From: Neodontobutis hainanensis
Lineage: Eukaryota; Chordata; Actinopteri; Gobiiformes; Odontobutidae
Assembly: GCA_024349245.1 (NCBI GenBank)
Contig: JALDNG010000048.1
Coordinates: forward strand, 6,086,501-6,150,500
Length of the DNA stretch: 64,000 nt
Reading direction: 5' to 3'
The translations under genes were made by a program, and so were the position numbers. Positions 23,195-35,216 of the stretch are shown here, in pieces. The notes below the pieces were generated by a model. It was given only the letters and a program-made list of their open reading frames with translations. It was not told the origin of the DNA and ran no database searches. How positions within the stretch are numbered: position 1 is the first letter of the stretch; the number at the start of each line of letters is the position of its first letter.

Positions 23195-23342
23195 CACCAA
23201 CTTTTGATCAGGGTCATTTGGGTAGTTTATGCTATTATGATTTAAAAAGAGTAAACACAATTGTTTGACAATAAATGGCTTCACCCAACCACTAACTATG
23301 AGTGAAAGAAAAGTTCTGTAAAGTCAATCATATTCTCTGATG
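23195..23342 (-). mobile_element. Tc1-like transposon terminal fragment
   Basis: In reverse orientation this matches the left end of the Tc1-like element at 46611, with blocks such as CACTCATAGTTAGTGGTTGG, AAGCCATTTATTGTC and TGACCCTGATCAAAAG. Only the terminal and subterminal region remains. Spacing and order of the blocks are the same in both places, so this is the same family. Confidence 0.75.
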
Positions 23343-23592
23343 TTGTTAACGTTCAGCGGTAAAATGGTCACTACATCTTCAAACCTAAAACACACCCAGA
23401 CTTGTCAGTACTGCCACCTCATTGGACACACTTTGCTTGGTAGAGATCAAGATTAATTTTGTACAAGGCTAAGTGACAGTGGTTAATACAATAATATTGG
23501 TACTATATTTAATTAAATTTCAACAACATGATCACTCCTGTTGCTCCATCAGAGGATCTCCAGACATTCATCTTATATGATGACCCAAGCAG

Positions 23593-23798
23593 AATATTTA
23601 CATTTACATTTATTCATTTAGCTGACACTTTTATCCAAAGCGACTTACATTGTTCTACAGTAATTACCAGTGTTACAGCCACTGGAGGCAAGGTGGGTTA
23701 AGTGTCACAACGACAGTATGAACTGTGGGGAGAGTGGGAATCAAACCGCCTACCTTCCGGTTGAAGGACAACCGCTCTACCCACTGAGCTACAATATT
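23593..23798 (-). mobile_element. tRNA-derived SINE, CATTTAGCTGAC tail class
   Basis: In reverse orientation this copy has head words (GTAGCTCAGTGGGTAGAGCG, GGTTTGATTCCCACTC), a shortened body lacking GGGCAAGACACTT, and the tail GTAAGTCGCTTTGG followed by an AAATGAATAAATG type end. The 6-mer AATATT at 23593-23598 and 23793-23798 may be the target duplication, which is weak evidence on its own. Confidence 0.75.
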
Positions 23799-24949
23799 CA
23801 GAGTTCAGAAGATTGTGCATGTGTGAAAGAAGGGTAAGAACTGGTGCTTTGGGAGAACAAGAATGATGCACTTTACAATTATGCAGCCAGTGAATTGTTA
23901 GGTTTATGAAAAGGCAATGTTACTTTTCTGTGATTGGATGATTCAAAACTTTCTTTGATAATTCAAACAACAAAATTGAAATGGTGGTTCTAGGGACATA
24001 TGCTATATCAAAGGCACTGGAGGTGGAACAGTCAAAAAGGCTCATGGGAAAGACCTCCCAGCGGCCACCACTGATCTGTGTTCACGATATAAACAAGGGC
24101 TAGACACACATCTTCACCTAAGGCCTGACTGTGACATCCGCTCATCGAGTTTCCTAAGTTTTCCCAGCCTGTGAAGTGTCCCCACATACATCCTGTTGTT
24201 CTCCGACTCTAAAGTCTGTTTGGAATTAGCCAAACCACACGTTCGCCGCGTTAGCATAAATAACTTATCAGCTGACCAGACCTTAGAAGCTTTTTGTTGA
24301 GCCGTCTAAATGAAGTCTCTTTTTTATTTTATTTGAGAGACACACCTGATAAAATTTCCTGACCCACGGTGGATGCTCATTGTGTCGCAGTGTCTCATAA
24401 ATCAGCTAACCATTGACCTATGAAGTGCCTTTCATGGGCCGTTTTGCATCTGGGAGCGCTGCAGCCAAAATGTGAGACGGTGGGCATGTGTTGAAGCCTC
24501 GCACACAGCTGCTGATGTGGAGATACAAAAAGTCAGCGACCATGTGCGTCACTCTCTTGTCATGGTACTTTGAATACTATCAACTGTCTTTCATGCTGGC
24601 CCAAACACTGAGGGCTGGTTTGAGGAAACACCGGGGAGGGAGCTGGCCAAAATATGCAGGCCACATTGAGATAGACATCGCTGGTGTGACCTGCAGAATG
24701 AAAGGACAACAGATAAGAGGGGAATAGACTTTCCCTCATCTTTCTTATCTCTCGCAAATGTTAGTGTCCTTTATGTAACTCTTTCTCTTTCATGTTTACC
24801 CAACCAGTACTCATACCCAAGGTGTAATATACAGTACAGACCTGTGTTCACTGGCCCATCTCATATTCTTAAAGGGTTCTTATTTTGTAATAAGTGTCTG
24901 TTTTGTGGGGTCAAATGTTGTACTTAGTGTCACTGCAGCAGGTAAGTCA
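23799..24949. other. Intergenic DNA with possible conserved block
   Basis: From about 24110 to 24740 the DNA is repeat-free and GC-richer, with homeodomain-like and bHLH-like words (AATTAG, CAGCTG, TCAGCTGACC). This is only suggestive of regulatory DNA. No coding frame is convincing. Confidence 0.35.
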
Positions 24950-25333
24950 CAGCAATCAGCAGTTTAAAAGTTTGATTTACTTGTCGGCCTGTATTCCTGA
25001 ACTCACCTACTGTCACAAGCTGTGGGTTATGAACTGAAAGAAAAAGCTTTTGGATACAAGTGGGCAAAATGAACATGGTGCTTCCTTGGAGATAAGGTGA
25101 GGAGCTTGGAGTAGGAGTAGAGCTGCTGCACAACATGGAGAGGAGCCAGGTAAGCGCTCGGGCATCTGTTCTGGATGCCTCCCTGAAGGGGCTGATTCAT
25201 TATATGCTCGGCCGGAAAGCCTTGGTGTTACCATAGATAAGGTTGAAGAAAAGTTTGGGGAGGAGGAAATCTGTCCGTGTTTGCTTGGGGTGCTGCCCCC
25301 GCGGCCCTGGATAAGCAGAAAATAATGAAATGG
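24950..25333 (+). mobile_element. Rex3: Rex3-type LINE 3' relic
   Basis: Diverged sequence follows copy 1 from about 4410 to 4868. Shared landmarks are the ACTCACCTA and GAACTGAAAGAA region, AGATAAGGTGAGGAGCT, ATGGAGAGGAGCCAG, GCTCGGGCATCTGTT, GTGCTGCCCCCGCGGCCC and the terminal GGATAAGC. There are several small deletions, and only a remnant ATGG tail remains. This is an old 5'-truncated copy with no coding capacity. Confidence 0.82.
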
Positions 25334-27255
25334 AGGAACGTGTCTGACAGATGTTTAATTTAAGTGGCTTGAGTGCTGCTACTTGCTGCAGTTCTTACTC
25401 CAACATTGCGTTGTAAATCAACTGCTAATGCAGATGTACTCATTACAACTACTACTATAGCAATGTTATCAAAAAATTTATAAAATATAAAGCTATAATG
25501 CAACATGATTTTACTATGCTCAAAACATAACTCACCTCCAAAAGCAGTCTAGGTAACTTTTCTGCTTTTGTTTTTTATTTACTTTTTAAACTTGACAAAT
25601 TTTTCTTCTGCAAAATACTAATTCATTTACAATTAAATAAAGTTTAGACCTTCACTAAACCTTTTCTAAGCTGTTCTGCAATAATATCTGCATTGTTTGA
25701 TTGCATTTCTAATATTTATCCCCAGTTCAGGTTGCCTCCTTTGTGTCTGTTGATTCTTTTTTTTTCAATAGCATTTACTTCTTTACTGACAAACAGTTTA
25801 GACCAATGAAAACAAGCAAGCATGCGATTGGCCGCAGCTTCTATTTGGGACTAACTCTCATCTTGATAGTGAAGCCTACATGATGTTTTAAGCTATTGTT
25901 TTTTTTACCAATGTAACCTAATATGTTTATGCAAAAAATCTATCTGTAGCACTGACATCCATTTTACATTAATTATTTTTGTAGCTTCAACTATGTGGAT
26001 GCTAATGTCCCCAGGGAGATCTCAGTAAACGAAGGTAAAACCAGCTGTATGGTTCCTTCATTTTGTGGTCTTTGGTGTTCTCAGATATGACATTATTAAC
26101 GGTTTTAACGGTTTAACTTTTATTTAGAAAAGGTGAGGCAGGTTTGTACACCAATGTTTCCTAAACTTAACCAGGCCTTTATATTCTAAACATTTGCTTC
26201 ACTTTGCTCCAACCTCCAGCAGAAATGAATAAACAACCCTATCTATTTCTTTTCTGTCTTATACAATTGCAAAGGATGAATAGGAAACTAAAGCTTCCAT
26301 TATCTGTACATTTCCTGAAGATCAAAAAGCTCACATTTTGCTGCAAACATTGTTCAAAAGATTTGTATCTTCCAAAAATGCTGAGTATAATGAAAAACAA
26401 AGAAATTAAATCAGTTGTAATAAGTCTCACCTGGTTTTGCTTTGAGTGAGAGACAAAGAACAGCACTTACGACCTTTGCTTTGAGGATTAAAACCACTAC
26501 ATTCAGTGTCTAGGTTGCATTAAAGACAACTGGGCGATATGGCATGAGAGTCCCCCCAACAACCTCTCCATGCTCTATTGTTTTTTTTTCACTTTTGTCT
26601 ACAATTTTAGTTAAAAATGAGGGAATATATCTTATTATATATAGCTTGGACTCAAAGACTTTGTGCAGAGTTTGGTGTAGATTTATGGAAGGACTTGATG
26701 TCATGGCCGTGTTGGCTTTTGACCTCTTGTATATAAATTGCTATTTGATCCTGCAACATATTTGTGTGAATTTAGGCTGATTGAGGAAACATGTTTTTGT
26801 AGTAACCCTTGACCTTTCTATGCCAAAAATGCCAATATGGTTCATTGTTGAGTTGGAGAGAAGTTTGGGACAAATTCCAAGAGTATATTTTTAAGTTACA
26901 CATCATCAAAAAGAGAAATTGTGAAAATCTGGTCAAAGCAAACAGGTTCCAAAATACTTTATACATGATTCTTTTTACTCCGTGTAGATATGTCCAAAAT
27001 TTGTATTCAGGCTTTTAATAAAATAAGATATGTTTAGGCACAGGTCAAAAACAAACATTTAATACTCTGTAAATAACAAAATATTGTAACACTGTAGAAA
27101 ATAAACCAAATTACGAAGGGATTTATAACTAATAGAATATGTCGACAGCACAACAGCTAATTGTTAACATGTAACATTTTTGAGAAAAAACATCAGTAAA
27201 TTACAACCAGTATTTGCTGTAAAAGTAAGTCCCTATCAGGAGGTCACTACAATAA
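25334..27255. other. AT-rich intergenic DNA, no gene seen
   Basis: No coding region or repeat is recognised. The opposing frames at 26204-26466 are chance frames in low-complexity sequence. Confidence 0.45.
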
Positions 27256-27261
27256 AGTAGT

Positions 27262-27441
27262 TTGCATGAGCAGCTTGGCAATGTCGATGTCCCGGATGCT
27301 CCATTTACACAGTCTTTGGAACAGCACAGCCTGGGACTGTGGCTGGAGTTGCTCTTCAGGGGATTTGAAAACCATATCTCCCGCTTAAAGGTTGGGTTAA
27401 CTAACCGCTTCACCACAGAGGAGCTGTATAACAATACTAAA
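27262..27441 (+). other. Unrecognised coding-like frame
   Basis: A + frame that opens after a stop at 27259-27261 reads with protein-like composition through HEQLGNVDVPDAPF, LGLWLELLFRGFE and GLTNRFTTEELYNN, then becomes low-complexity and ends at 27483. GC content is higher than in the flanks. I do not recognise the family. No good acceptor precedes it and no strong donor follows, so it could be an exon relic, a transposon relic or chance. Confidence 0.25.
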
Positions 27442-30400
27442 ATGTGCTATAGCTCTTATTTCGGCATTCTAGTTGTGTTATAGTTTTTTGTTTATGTTTT
27501 TTGTAGTTCAAAAGAATAAATGGTTAGGCAAAAACAAATTGCAACATCTTCACGCTTTTTGTTCTTAAGTATTGCATATTATGATTATAAGTTGTCCCGT
27601 AACATGAGTGTTACAAGTTGGTCTTGTCTTGAAACGCCAACTTCTCTTAAATTTTCCTGAGGAACCAAGACTTTTTACATTAATGAACAACTCTGTTTGG
27701 TAGTTAACTTTTAGGATTTACCATAAAAAGCGAGGAGTGTTCCAACCTTTCCAGTCACTAAACATCTTCTAAGAGCTTTCAGACACCTGTCCGAATGGCG
27801 CTGCCACAATGCTCTACAGATGGTTGAGATCAAGGCCATTCCTTTTTGACATGTCTTCCTCCCTGTTTTTATTAAAGTTGGCCTGTGATATATTACACAC
27901 TTCCCTCTGTGATTGGCCGGTTTGATGCTTCCTGGCTGTTTTTCCCGTATGACCAAACCGTCTGGGAACCTCAAGCACCGAGACAGACAAGGAAATTGGA
28001 CTTAGACTTTCTACCTCCCATTTCCCCCTAAAAGTGCCGTTTCTTAGTCTCCTGAGGACTGGCTTATTCTGATACGATCCAGTTGCAATAACTGACCTGG
28101 TTCCTGGTGCAGCCGCGATCATAGTCTAAGTCTTAACTGAGGCTAAGGGGGGACATGGGGTGCAAATGAAGGCTTCATGTGCCACATCTAAGAGCTTTGA
28201 TTTCTCATGGGGAGACACACAAGGGAAAAGGTCAAAGGTTGGGGAGTTTCCCTACTGTTTCTTAGCTTTTGTTGTGGTCTCTGGCTGCAGCTTTGGTAAT
28301 TATTTCAAGGTGCTTTGATGTCCCATTAGATGGGCTTAACAGTGACGGGATGATAGGTGCGGGCGGGGTTTTGCTCTCAGACAGGTGAGTGATCTTTTGG
28401 GGTAGGCAAATGACGATGAAAGACGGCGGCCATTGTGTTGTCAACAGTCTGAGAACTACTGTAAAAACAGCTTTTAGCATCTGAACAAACAACAATGGGG
28501 ATTTGCTTCAAGAGTGCACTTAAAACCACCTAAGTCGAGATCCCCAATGACTGAGCTCCACGTCATTCAGCATCTCATGTATAGCGTTTTCTTTCTGCCT
28601 GTAGGGACATGTTATACAATCTAGTGAGTCTAATATTTGATGTATACATTATGTTGGTGGGGGAAAACTTCTCCAGGATAAATGAGCTCACAGTCAGTCT
28701 TCTTTTGCTACATGAGAGCCCCAAAGCTAACGTTACAGTCCCGTGTTGTTTGTTGCTGGTAATTTTCAAATACAGAAACACAGCACAAAAGATGTTATTG
28801 TACTGAAGCTTTGGAGAGAAAGCTGTAGTCTATGCTGAGGTAAACACTGAGATCACAACATGACATGTAGGCCATGTTAAAAGACAGATTAGGCCGCGTT
28901 GTCTGGACAAGTCCCTAATGGAGAAGTTCCGAGAGAGTGTCTGGAGCGTCTTAAACCCATTTACCTCGACCCGCCACAAGCAACCAGGTCGTCCCGTGAG
29001 GTGTGCAGGTGACACAACAAGCTGGATGGCCTCCTATAAAGATCTTAAGTCACTTTCTTGGCAGGTTTGTCTTTAGGTTGCTCACATGACTGTGCACTAA
29101 AATAAGTATATAATAAGTTACAACAACAAGAAAGGCTGGGTAATAAATGAAGTACACTAGTACACTGAATTGGCTTTTTGGGTAAATAGCAAGAAATTAA
29201 TCACCACCCAAATATTGTTCAGAACCGAATGCCAATTTCTAAAAATAAATAAATAATTTCTAAATATATATTTATTTTTTGTAAAAAAAAAAGCTCTCAT
29301 GAGACAATATATAAAAATTAAGAGACTATCCCTTTCTTTGATTCTTTTCGTCCCTTGAATCGTTGTGCTGTATTTGTTTGTTCCTCTTAATTTTTATGTT
29401 CTGTTCATGTGTTGTTTTTCTTGTAAAAAAAAAAAATAAAAAAGGAGGGCTTTGTGCTGCTATGCATACATAGATAGCAAAATGTTAATGTTGAATTCAA
29501 AGTAATATCAATTGTTGTTTTTGACAATAATTGTACTTTGCTTAGATGGATGGTCCTCACAGGCCGAGACACATACATCTGAAATGTTCTTCTTGTTGGA
29601 TAGGGAACTAGCAACAGCACAGACTTTCAAATAAATTGCAGATCTGTTTTTATGGGACATCTTTAATAAATGTAAAATTCTTCATTACACTTCCAGGCTA
29701 TTCGTCGAAGCAGCGTTTCCATGTGTTATTGTTTAAGCACTTCCGAAACAATGATGGATGAAGGCACATATGGAAGCCGGATTTTCTGCATGAGATTCTC
29801 ATCGTTGCCCTTCTTCAGCCTGGCCATGATAGATATCTGCATTAGATGAGCCCACACGAGGGCCTATAATTCAACAGCAATAAACAATTCCCATGTTTCT
29901 GTAACCATTCTGCAAGCCACTTACACACTGAAGGCAATTTAAATGGAAAAGAAAAGCTTTTACATGAGACAGAGATAAACTGCAAACAAGTCTGACTGAC
30001 TGTAGTGGTGTCATAATGTGGTGAGCATAGTGAGCTGCCATTGTTACCATTATGAGGTTACATTTTGGTGCTGTGTGCACTAAAATATAAAAAAACCCTG
30101 CCCAGTCGGGGAAGTGCTGAATCCGGTCACTGCCACTGTCAAGTGTGAAATATTCTTCCTTCTGATCTATCTGCCTTTTGGAAAGAAACTCCTTAGTCAT
30201 CTAAGGTCTCAAGTTTCCTAGTTTAAGCACTTTTTTTAGGGCTAACATAAGTTATATTTTATGTTTGCTATCATCTACTCACTTAATGTGAGGTGAAATC
30301 TTTTAGTTTTAAAAAGTTTATAGATAAAGACCCTTGGATTTAAGGTTACACATATGGGATTAGGATTAATCCCATTTTAAAAAAAAATTAAATAAAAAAA

Positions 30401-30586
30401 AGATATGAGTTTTTAGATTAAAGTTTAGGTTTTGAGAAAAAGTCAGAATTTGGAGAAAGTGCAAGTAAGAAGTAGCAATCTTTTTCTGCAAGATTTCATC
30501 TACTGTAACCATTTAGAAAAATTTAGTTACAAATTTAGATAGCTAATTTACGTCCTGCTAAAAATGGTCTATTGCAAAGCACTAGC
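27442..30586. other. Intergenic DNA, no gene seen; two GC-richer blocks
   Basis: Repeat-free, less AT-rich blocks lie at about 27740-28120 and 28860-29010 and could be conserved non-coding DNA. The 102-codon minus frame at 27814-28122 is not a recognisable protein. The remainder is AT-rich with short A and T runs (29280-29440). Confidence 0.4.
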
Positions 30587-30820
30587 TGTCCACATTTACA
30601 TTTATTCATTTAGCTGACGCTTTTATCCAAAGCGACTTACATTGTCCTACAGTAATTACCAGTGTTACAGCCACTGGAGGCAAGGTGGGTTAAAGTGTCT
30701 TGCCCAAGGACACAATGACAGTATGAACTGTGGGGAGAGTGGGAATTGAACCACCTACCTTCCGGTTGAACGACAACTGCTCTACCCACTGAGCTACTGC
30801 TGCCCTTTTATGTGTCCACA
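30587..30820 (-). mobile_element. tRNA-derived SINE, CATTTAGCTGAC tail class, with 8-bp TSD
   Basis: The insert at 30595-30812 is flanked by TGTCCACA at 30587-30594 and 30813-30820. In reverse orientation it has the head (GGCAGCAGTAGCTCAGTGGG, GGTTCAATTCCCACTC), the body (GGGCAAGACACTTTAACCCA) and the tail (GTAAGTCGCTTTGGATAAAA, then AAATGAATAAATGTAAATG). It is close to full length and the best example of this tail class. Confidence 0.85.
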
Positions 30821-30899
30821 CCATTTAGGAAATCACAGAGCATTCAGAGAGTCAAGAAGTCAAATTTCTGTGAGAATCCAGCTGTGGTGCAAGACCAGT

Positions 30900-31245
30900 G
30901 TATGAAGTGCACAGTGGCAGGCTGGTTAGCTCATCTCCCTCATATGGAGAAGATTTTGGAATTGATCCCCCACGTGTAAATCTCGATTGCCCAAAGTATA
31001 TGAATGTGGAGTGTGTTTTCATGTGTTAACCCTACAATTAACCCTGCTCTACTGCCTCACAGGATAAAGTATGTGTTATCTCTGGACACACTGGCTTCCT
31101 TTTACTGTCCAAGCTCATCAAGTATAGGTGAATTTATGGTAAATCTAAACTGCCCTTAGTGAAGCAACCTCAGAGCTGTGGCTGTGTGTTTGCTATGTGT
31201 TAGCTGGCAGTTTTCCAAGGTGTACCCTGCCTCAAGACAAAAGCA
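30900..31245 (+). repeat. Dispersed fish repeat, degenerate (same family as 55664)
   Basis: Blocks in the same order as at 55664-55983 are visible: a head with GGTTAGCTCA, then CTGGCTTCCTTTTACTGTCC, then TAAACTGCCC, then a CAGTTTTCCAAGG and GTGTACCCTGCCTC region. Divergence is high. Confidence 0.4.
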
Positions 31246-32440
31246 GCTGTCTTACACGTGTTCTCATTTATTTGCTATGCTTATTATTCATTCAAGGCCG
31301 CACAAGCTAAGAACCCTAACATAACACTGGGACATTAAACAGCAGTACTTTTTTTGTCACAAGTCTTTCTTTTCAGATTTCTGACCTCTGTTTTACAAAT
31401 AGCTATAGAAATATGTTTATCCTCGCTTGGTGTTAATGACATGGGTATGATTTTCACGAGGGCAACACATGAACCATTTATGTCACTAAGCTTTAAATTT
31501 CAGTGGCTTACAGTAAAAATACTTAGCGAGCATGGCCCTGAGCTGTTGAGGAATTGAACTTCCCTAAATCAACCCATTGCCTTGTTTCTATTCAGAAGTC
31601 TGTATTACAGCCTGTATTACAACTACTACTGTAATCACAATAATCTTTTTGAATCCCATTATAGCCCTACCCGAGTGTAGATGGTCTGATCTCTGACTCT
31701 GCGCGCAAATGACACTGTGAATTACCATTAGATGTGAATAAGAGCTTCTACACGCACCGCTATAATCCACCCTCTGCATGACCCCGTAAGCTATCAGTGA
31801 AAGTGGACAGGCTTTTTGCTAAAAATACAGCCCAAAAGATGAATGAGAGTACTCTAAGCTGTCTCTGCGATTTGTTTACGAACTTTCAGCCCCGTCCTAA
31901 AACTCTGTTGATTGATAGTGCTTTATGTTCCCGACAAACATGGATTAGACAGCCCCAGGACGCACTATGACAAGATGAAGTTCAAACTACCCCGTCTAGC
32001 AACCTCTGGTGTTTTTTTACTGATGTTAATGAAGTGGTTCAGGGGACAGCCCACCTGACACATGGAAATTAGGCCGTGATAAAACAATATTCCTCCTGTG
32101 TCCTTAGAAATGAGGGCATGTGTTTGATGAAATGTATTCACTAGCAATGAGTATTATGGTTATCAGGATATTATGTATTATTTATCAGATGAATTTGCCA
32201 TTTATGGTTAAAGTAGGATGGAAACCTGATGTATAGGTCATACGGTCATGTAAGGGGACAACCCAAAGTCTTTTGATAATATTTGGTTAACGGATCGTCT
32301 CATCGTTAAATAATTTTTGACAACTAAAAGGCCTGTGCGTTATTGGTTTTGTAGCCTGGTCAATCAAATCTATCTAGTTTGAAATTTTTTTAGGGGGCAG
32401 TACCAAGTGATCAATTAACTGGGATATGCCCAAAACACAT
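31246..32440. other. Intergenic DNA, no gene seen
   Basis: Only short unrelated frames occur, and no repeat is recognised. Confidence 0.45.
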
Positions 32441-32575
32441 ACCCCAAGGATGCATCCAAAAAAGATGTGGCTTCTCTCGATGTGGAGGAGCAGCAGCACT
32501 ACGCCAATCTCCTTGTAGGTGCAAAAACTTCTCGCCCTACATCTAAGGGTGGACCCTCAAAGATAAGGTCGCACC
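32441..32575 (-). mobile_element. Rex3: Rex3-type LINE 3' relic, short
   Basis: In reverse orientation this matches copy 1 around 4540-4650. The shared blocks on the + strand are GATGCATCC, TGGCTTCTCTCGATGTGGAG, GAGCAGCAGC and CGCCCTACATCTAAGGG. It is strongly diverged and lacks both ends. Confidence 0.65.
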
Positions 32576-33674
32576 TAGTTTTCATGTCCTATTTCTGGAC
32601 ATGGAAACTGGCTCTAATAACATGGAAAAAGCTTTAATTGTTAGTTACAATTAATCCGATGAGATTACTGCTGATTGGAAATGGCTCTGAAAAATAAGAA
32701 TTTTATACCAATTGAAGTGTGAAGTGAATAATTTTTATGACTGTTGATGGCTGATATCAAATACCTCAGGAGAAAATAAAGCAAATTTTGTGATGGAAAC
32801 TTGTCCTATATGTGTCACCAATTGAACTTATGTCTTACCTGGTCTTACTGAGGTGCACTTTGAGCTCAGTGTAGGAACAAAAAGTTGCCCTTGTCCTAAA
32901 AAGATGGGAATTCCTTACAAGGGCCGATTAAAATGGTACCCACTCCCTATATGTCAAAAAATTGTTTAGAAAATAACCCATTATGGACATATGGTTGTGG
33001 ACAGAATTTGTATCTTCCTTAAGAACCCATCTTGTGCACACTTCCTTTTGCTGCTTGCTGGCCCTTCATTAAACGGCTTGTATCGTTCACAAATGAGGAT
33101 GTGTTGTCAGTCTGTTTTAGGCTTTGTTCATCCCTCCTGAGCGTGACAAGGTCAGTGGTCTGGACGCCACATTTGTTGTGTCCATTCTCGGTTCACACAG
33201 TAATCTGTTCCACATGACGTGACTGATTGGAGCTCAGTGACAACGCTGGCTACACAGAGCCCCTCCCTGTGTGCACTTGTTGGCATTACACTGCACTGAA
33301 GTATCAGCACTTGATTTGAAGAGCTAAGCAGCACTGGAGTCCCGCCAACGTTGAGCTCCGGTTGCAGTGTTGACATTTCTCTTTCTCATCCTTCACCTGC
33401 TATCTATTAGATCTGTGCTGGTGATACTCATTAATACAATGGCAATGAGGCATTGTGTCCCCACCAGAGCACTTTAGCCATGGGCCAGTTTCACCTGTGC
33501 GGACACTGAGAGGTTTTGCTTGCCATAAGCTTGGGGACCCTAGTTTCGCCACTCTACATGTGGCAACGCTTTAAAAATCTCAAAAGAATTTCATTGCTGT
33601 TTGACAAATCCTTGATGTGAGATAATAAGGTTTCTGTCACAACACTGTTATATGAATAACAACTTGAGAATCAA
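32576..33674. other. Intergenic DNA, no gene seen
   Basis: No repeat or coding frame is recognised. The GC-richer part at about 33030-33400 may be conserved, but nothing more can be said. Confidence 0.4.
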
Positions 33675-34815
33675 TCTACCCCCGGTGCCTTGCCACCGAG
33701 AAGATTCTTGACTACCTCAATGACTTCAGCTTGGATGACGGACCTCCGAGCCCTCAGCCTCAGCTTCCTCAGTGGAATACGTGTCAGTGGGATTGAGGAG
33801 ATCTTAGAAGTATTCCTTCTACCGTCTGACGATATCCCCAGTTGAGGTCAAAAGCTGCTCACCTCCAATGAAGAATTTCTTTGAGGCCGACCGATAGTTT
33901 TACTCCATTGCTTCACTAAACTCTCCTCAGACCCAAGATTTTGCCTCCACAACCACCCAGGCTGCAGTCCGCTTGGTCTGCCGATACCTATCAACTGCCT
34001 CAGGCATCACATGAGCCAACCAAGCTTGATAGGACTCTTTCTTTAGCTTGACAGCATCCCTTTCTTCCGGTTTCCATTACCGGTTTCGGGGGTTACCGTC
34101 ATGACAGGCACCAGAGACCTTGCAGCCTACAGCTCTGAGGCGTCAATAATAGAGGGGGAGAACATGTTCCACTCAGACTCAATGTCTCCAGCCTCTCTCG
34201 GGATCTGGTTGAAGATCTTTCTGGCAGGGGACTCAGCCAAATGTTCCCAACTGACCAAACACACAGTACATGTGGGCCTGCCGAGTCTGTCCAGCTTCCA
34301 CCCAAACACTGTGTGGAAATGAGGCCAACTATCTCTAGCCGGTATCTCTCAACTTTCTGCGTAAGCTCAGGTTCCTTCTCCCCCAGCGAGGTGATATTCC
34401 ATGTCCTTAGTGCCAGATTCCATGTTCGTGGATTAGATCACTGAGGCCCCTGCATTTGACTGCTGCCCAATCCAATTTGCACCGGCCCCTTACTGTCCCT
34501 CCTGCAGGCGGTGGGCTCACGGGAGGTCGGCATCACATCGCTCCTTCGGGCTGAGCCCGACCTGGGCCCCATGGGGTTAAACCCGGCCACCTGCATGTGA
34601 GCCAAACCCCGGGCATGGCTTCAGAGTGGGGCCCGGGTTGGGCCATACCGGGTGACGTCAAGGTTCTTGATTTTGTACTGTCCAAAAGGGGATCTGAACC
34701 GCTCTTTGTCTGGCCCGTCACCTAGGAGCTGTTTGCCTTGGGAGACCCTACGAGGGGCATATAGCATTTGGGCACTCAAACTCCTCCAGCACAATAAGGT
34801 GGAAGTTCAAGGAGG
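33675..34815 (-). mobile_element. Rex3: Rex3-type LINE, copy 3, 5' part only
   Basis: In reverse orientation this copy begins at the same 5' terminus as copies 1 and 2 (CCTCCTTGAAC at 34815). It runs through the leader, then skips about 600 bp of endonuclease (junction near 34300) and continues through the pre-RT region to a break near 33675, at the point equal to about 3410 in copy 1. Another deletion of about 70 bp lies near 33865. It has no RT core and no 3' tail. Residual coding blocks such as ESEWNMFSPS are visible on the minus strand near 34165. It cannot encode protein. Confidence 0.85.
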
Positions 34816-34940
34816 GATCATTGATATAGTGTCCACCTATAAATACCCAGGCGTGCATCTGGACAACAAGCTGGAGTGGTCCATAAATACGGAGGAACTT
34901 TATGGGAAATGTCAAAGCTGGCTATATTTTCTATTTTATT
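34816..34940 (+). mobile_element. L2/jockey-like LINE RT fragment
   Basis: Directly next to Rex3 copy 3, the + strand reads IDIVSTYKYPGVHLDNKLEW and then INTEELYGKCQSWLYFL, the conserved region after RT motif C in fish L2/jockey-like LINEs. The frame ends at a stop at 34958-34960. The upstream part of this LINE is absent. Rex3 copy 3 may have inserted into it or been joined to it by deletion. Confidence 0.7.
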
Positions 34941-35013
34941 TTGAACAATTATTATTTTGAATTTGATTTATTGAGACTAACGTATTATTACATAAAATAG
35001 AGACTATACTGCC

Positions 35014-35216
35014 GGGGCGGCAGTAGCTCAGTGGTAGAGCAGTCGTCTTTCAACCAGAAGGTAGGCAGTTCGATTCCCACAGTTCATACTGTTGTTGTGT
35101 CCGTGGGCAAGACACTTAACCCACCTTGCCTCCAGTGGCTGTAACACTGGTAATTACTGTATAACAATGTAAGTCGCTTTGAAAAAAAAAGAGTCAGCTA
35201 AATGAATAAATGTAAA
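35014..35216 (+). mobile_element. tRNA-derived SINE, CATTTAGCTGAC tail class
   Basis: The head has an A-box word TAGCTCAGTGG (35024-35034) and a B-box word AGTTCGATTCC (35067-35077), which would form an internal pol III promoter. The body GGGCAAGACACTTAACCCAC follows, and the tail is GTAAGTCGCTTTGAAAA, then TCAGCTAAATGAATAAATG. No target duplication is clear. Oddly, an A9 run has replaced part of the conserved tail word. Confidence 0.82.

Noticed and set aside
1553..34815. Endogenous retrovirus or LTR element
   Set aside because: I see no long terminal direct repeats, primer-binding site, Gag or protease sequence. The RT regions are of non-LTR type.
35014..35090. tRNA gene (A and B boxes present)
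   Set aside because: The boxes belong to the head of a SINE followed by its body and tail. No complete cloverleaf with a paired acceptor stem is present. The same holds for 13127, 58594 and the other SINE heads.
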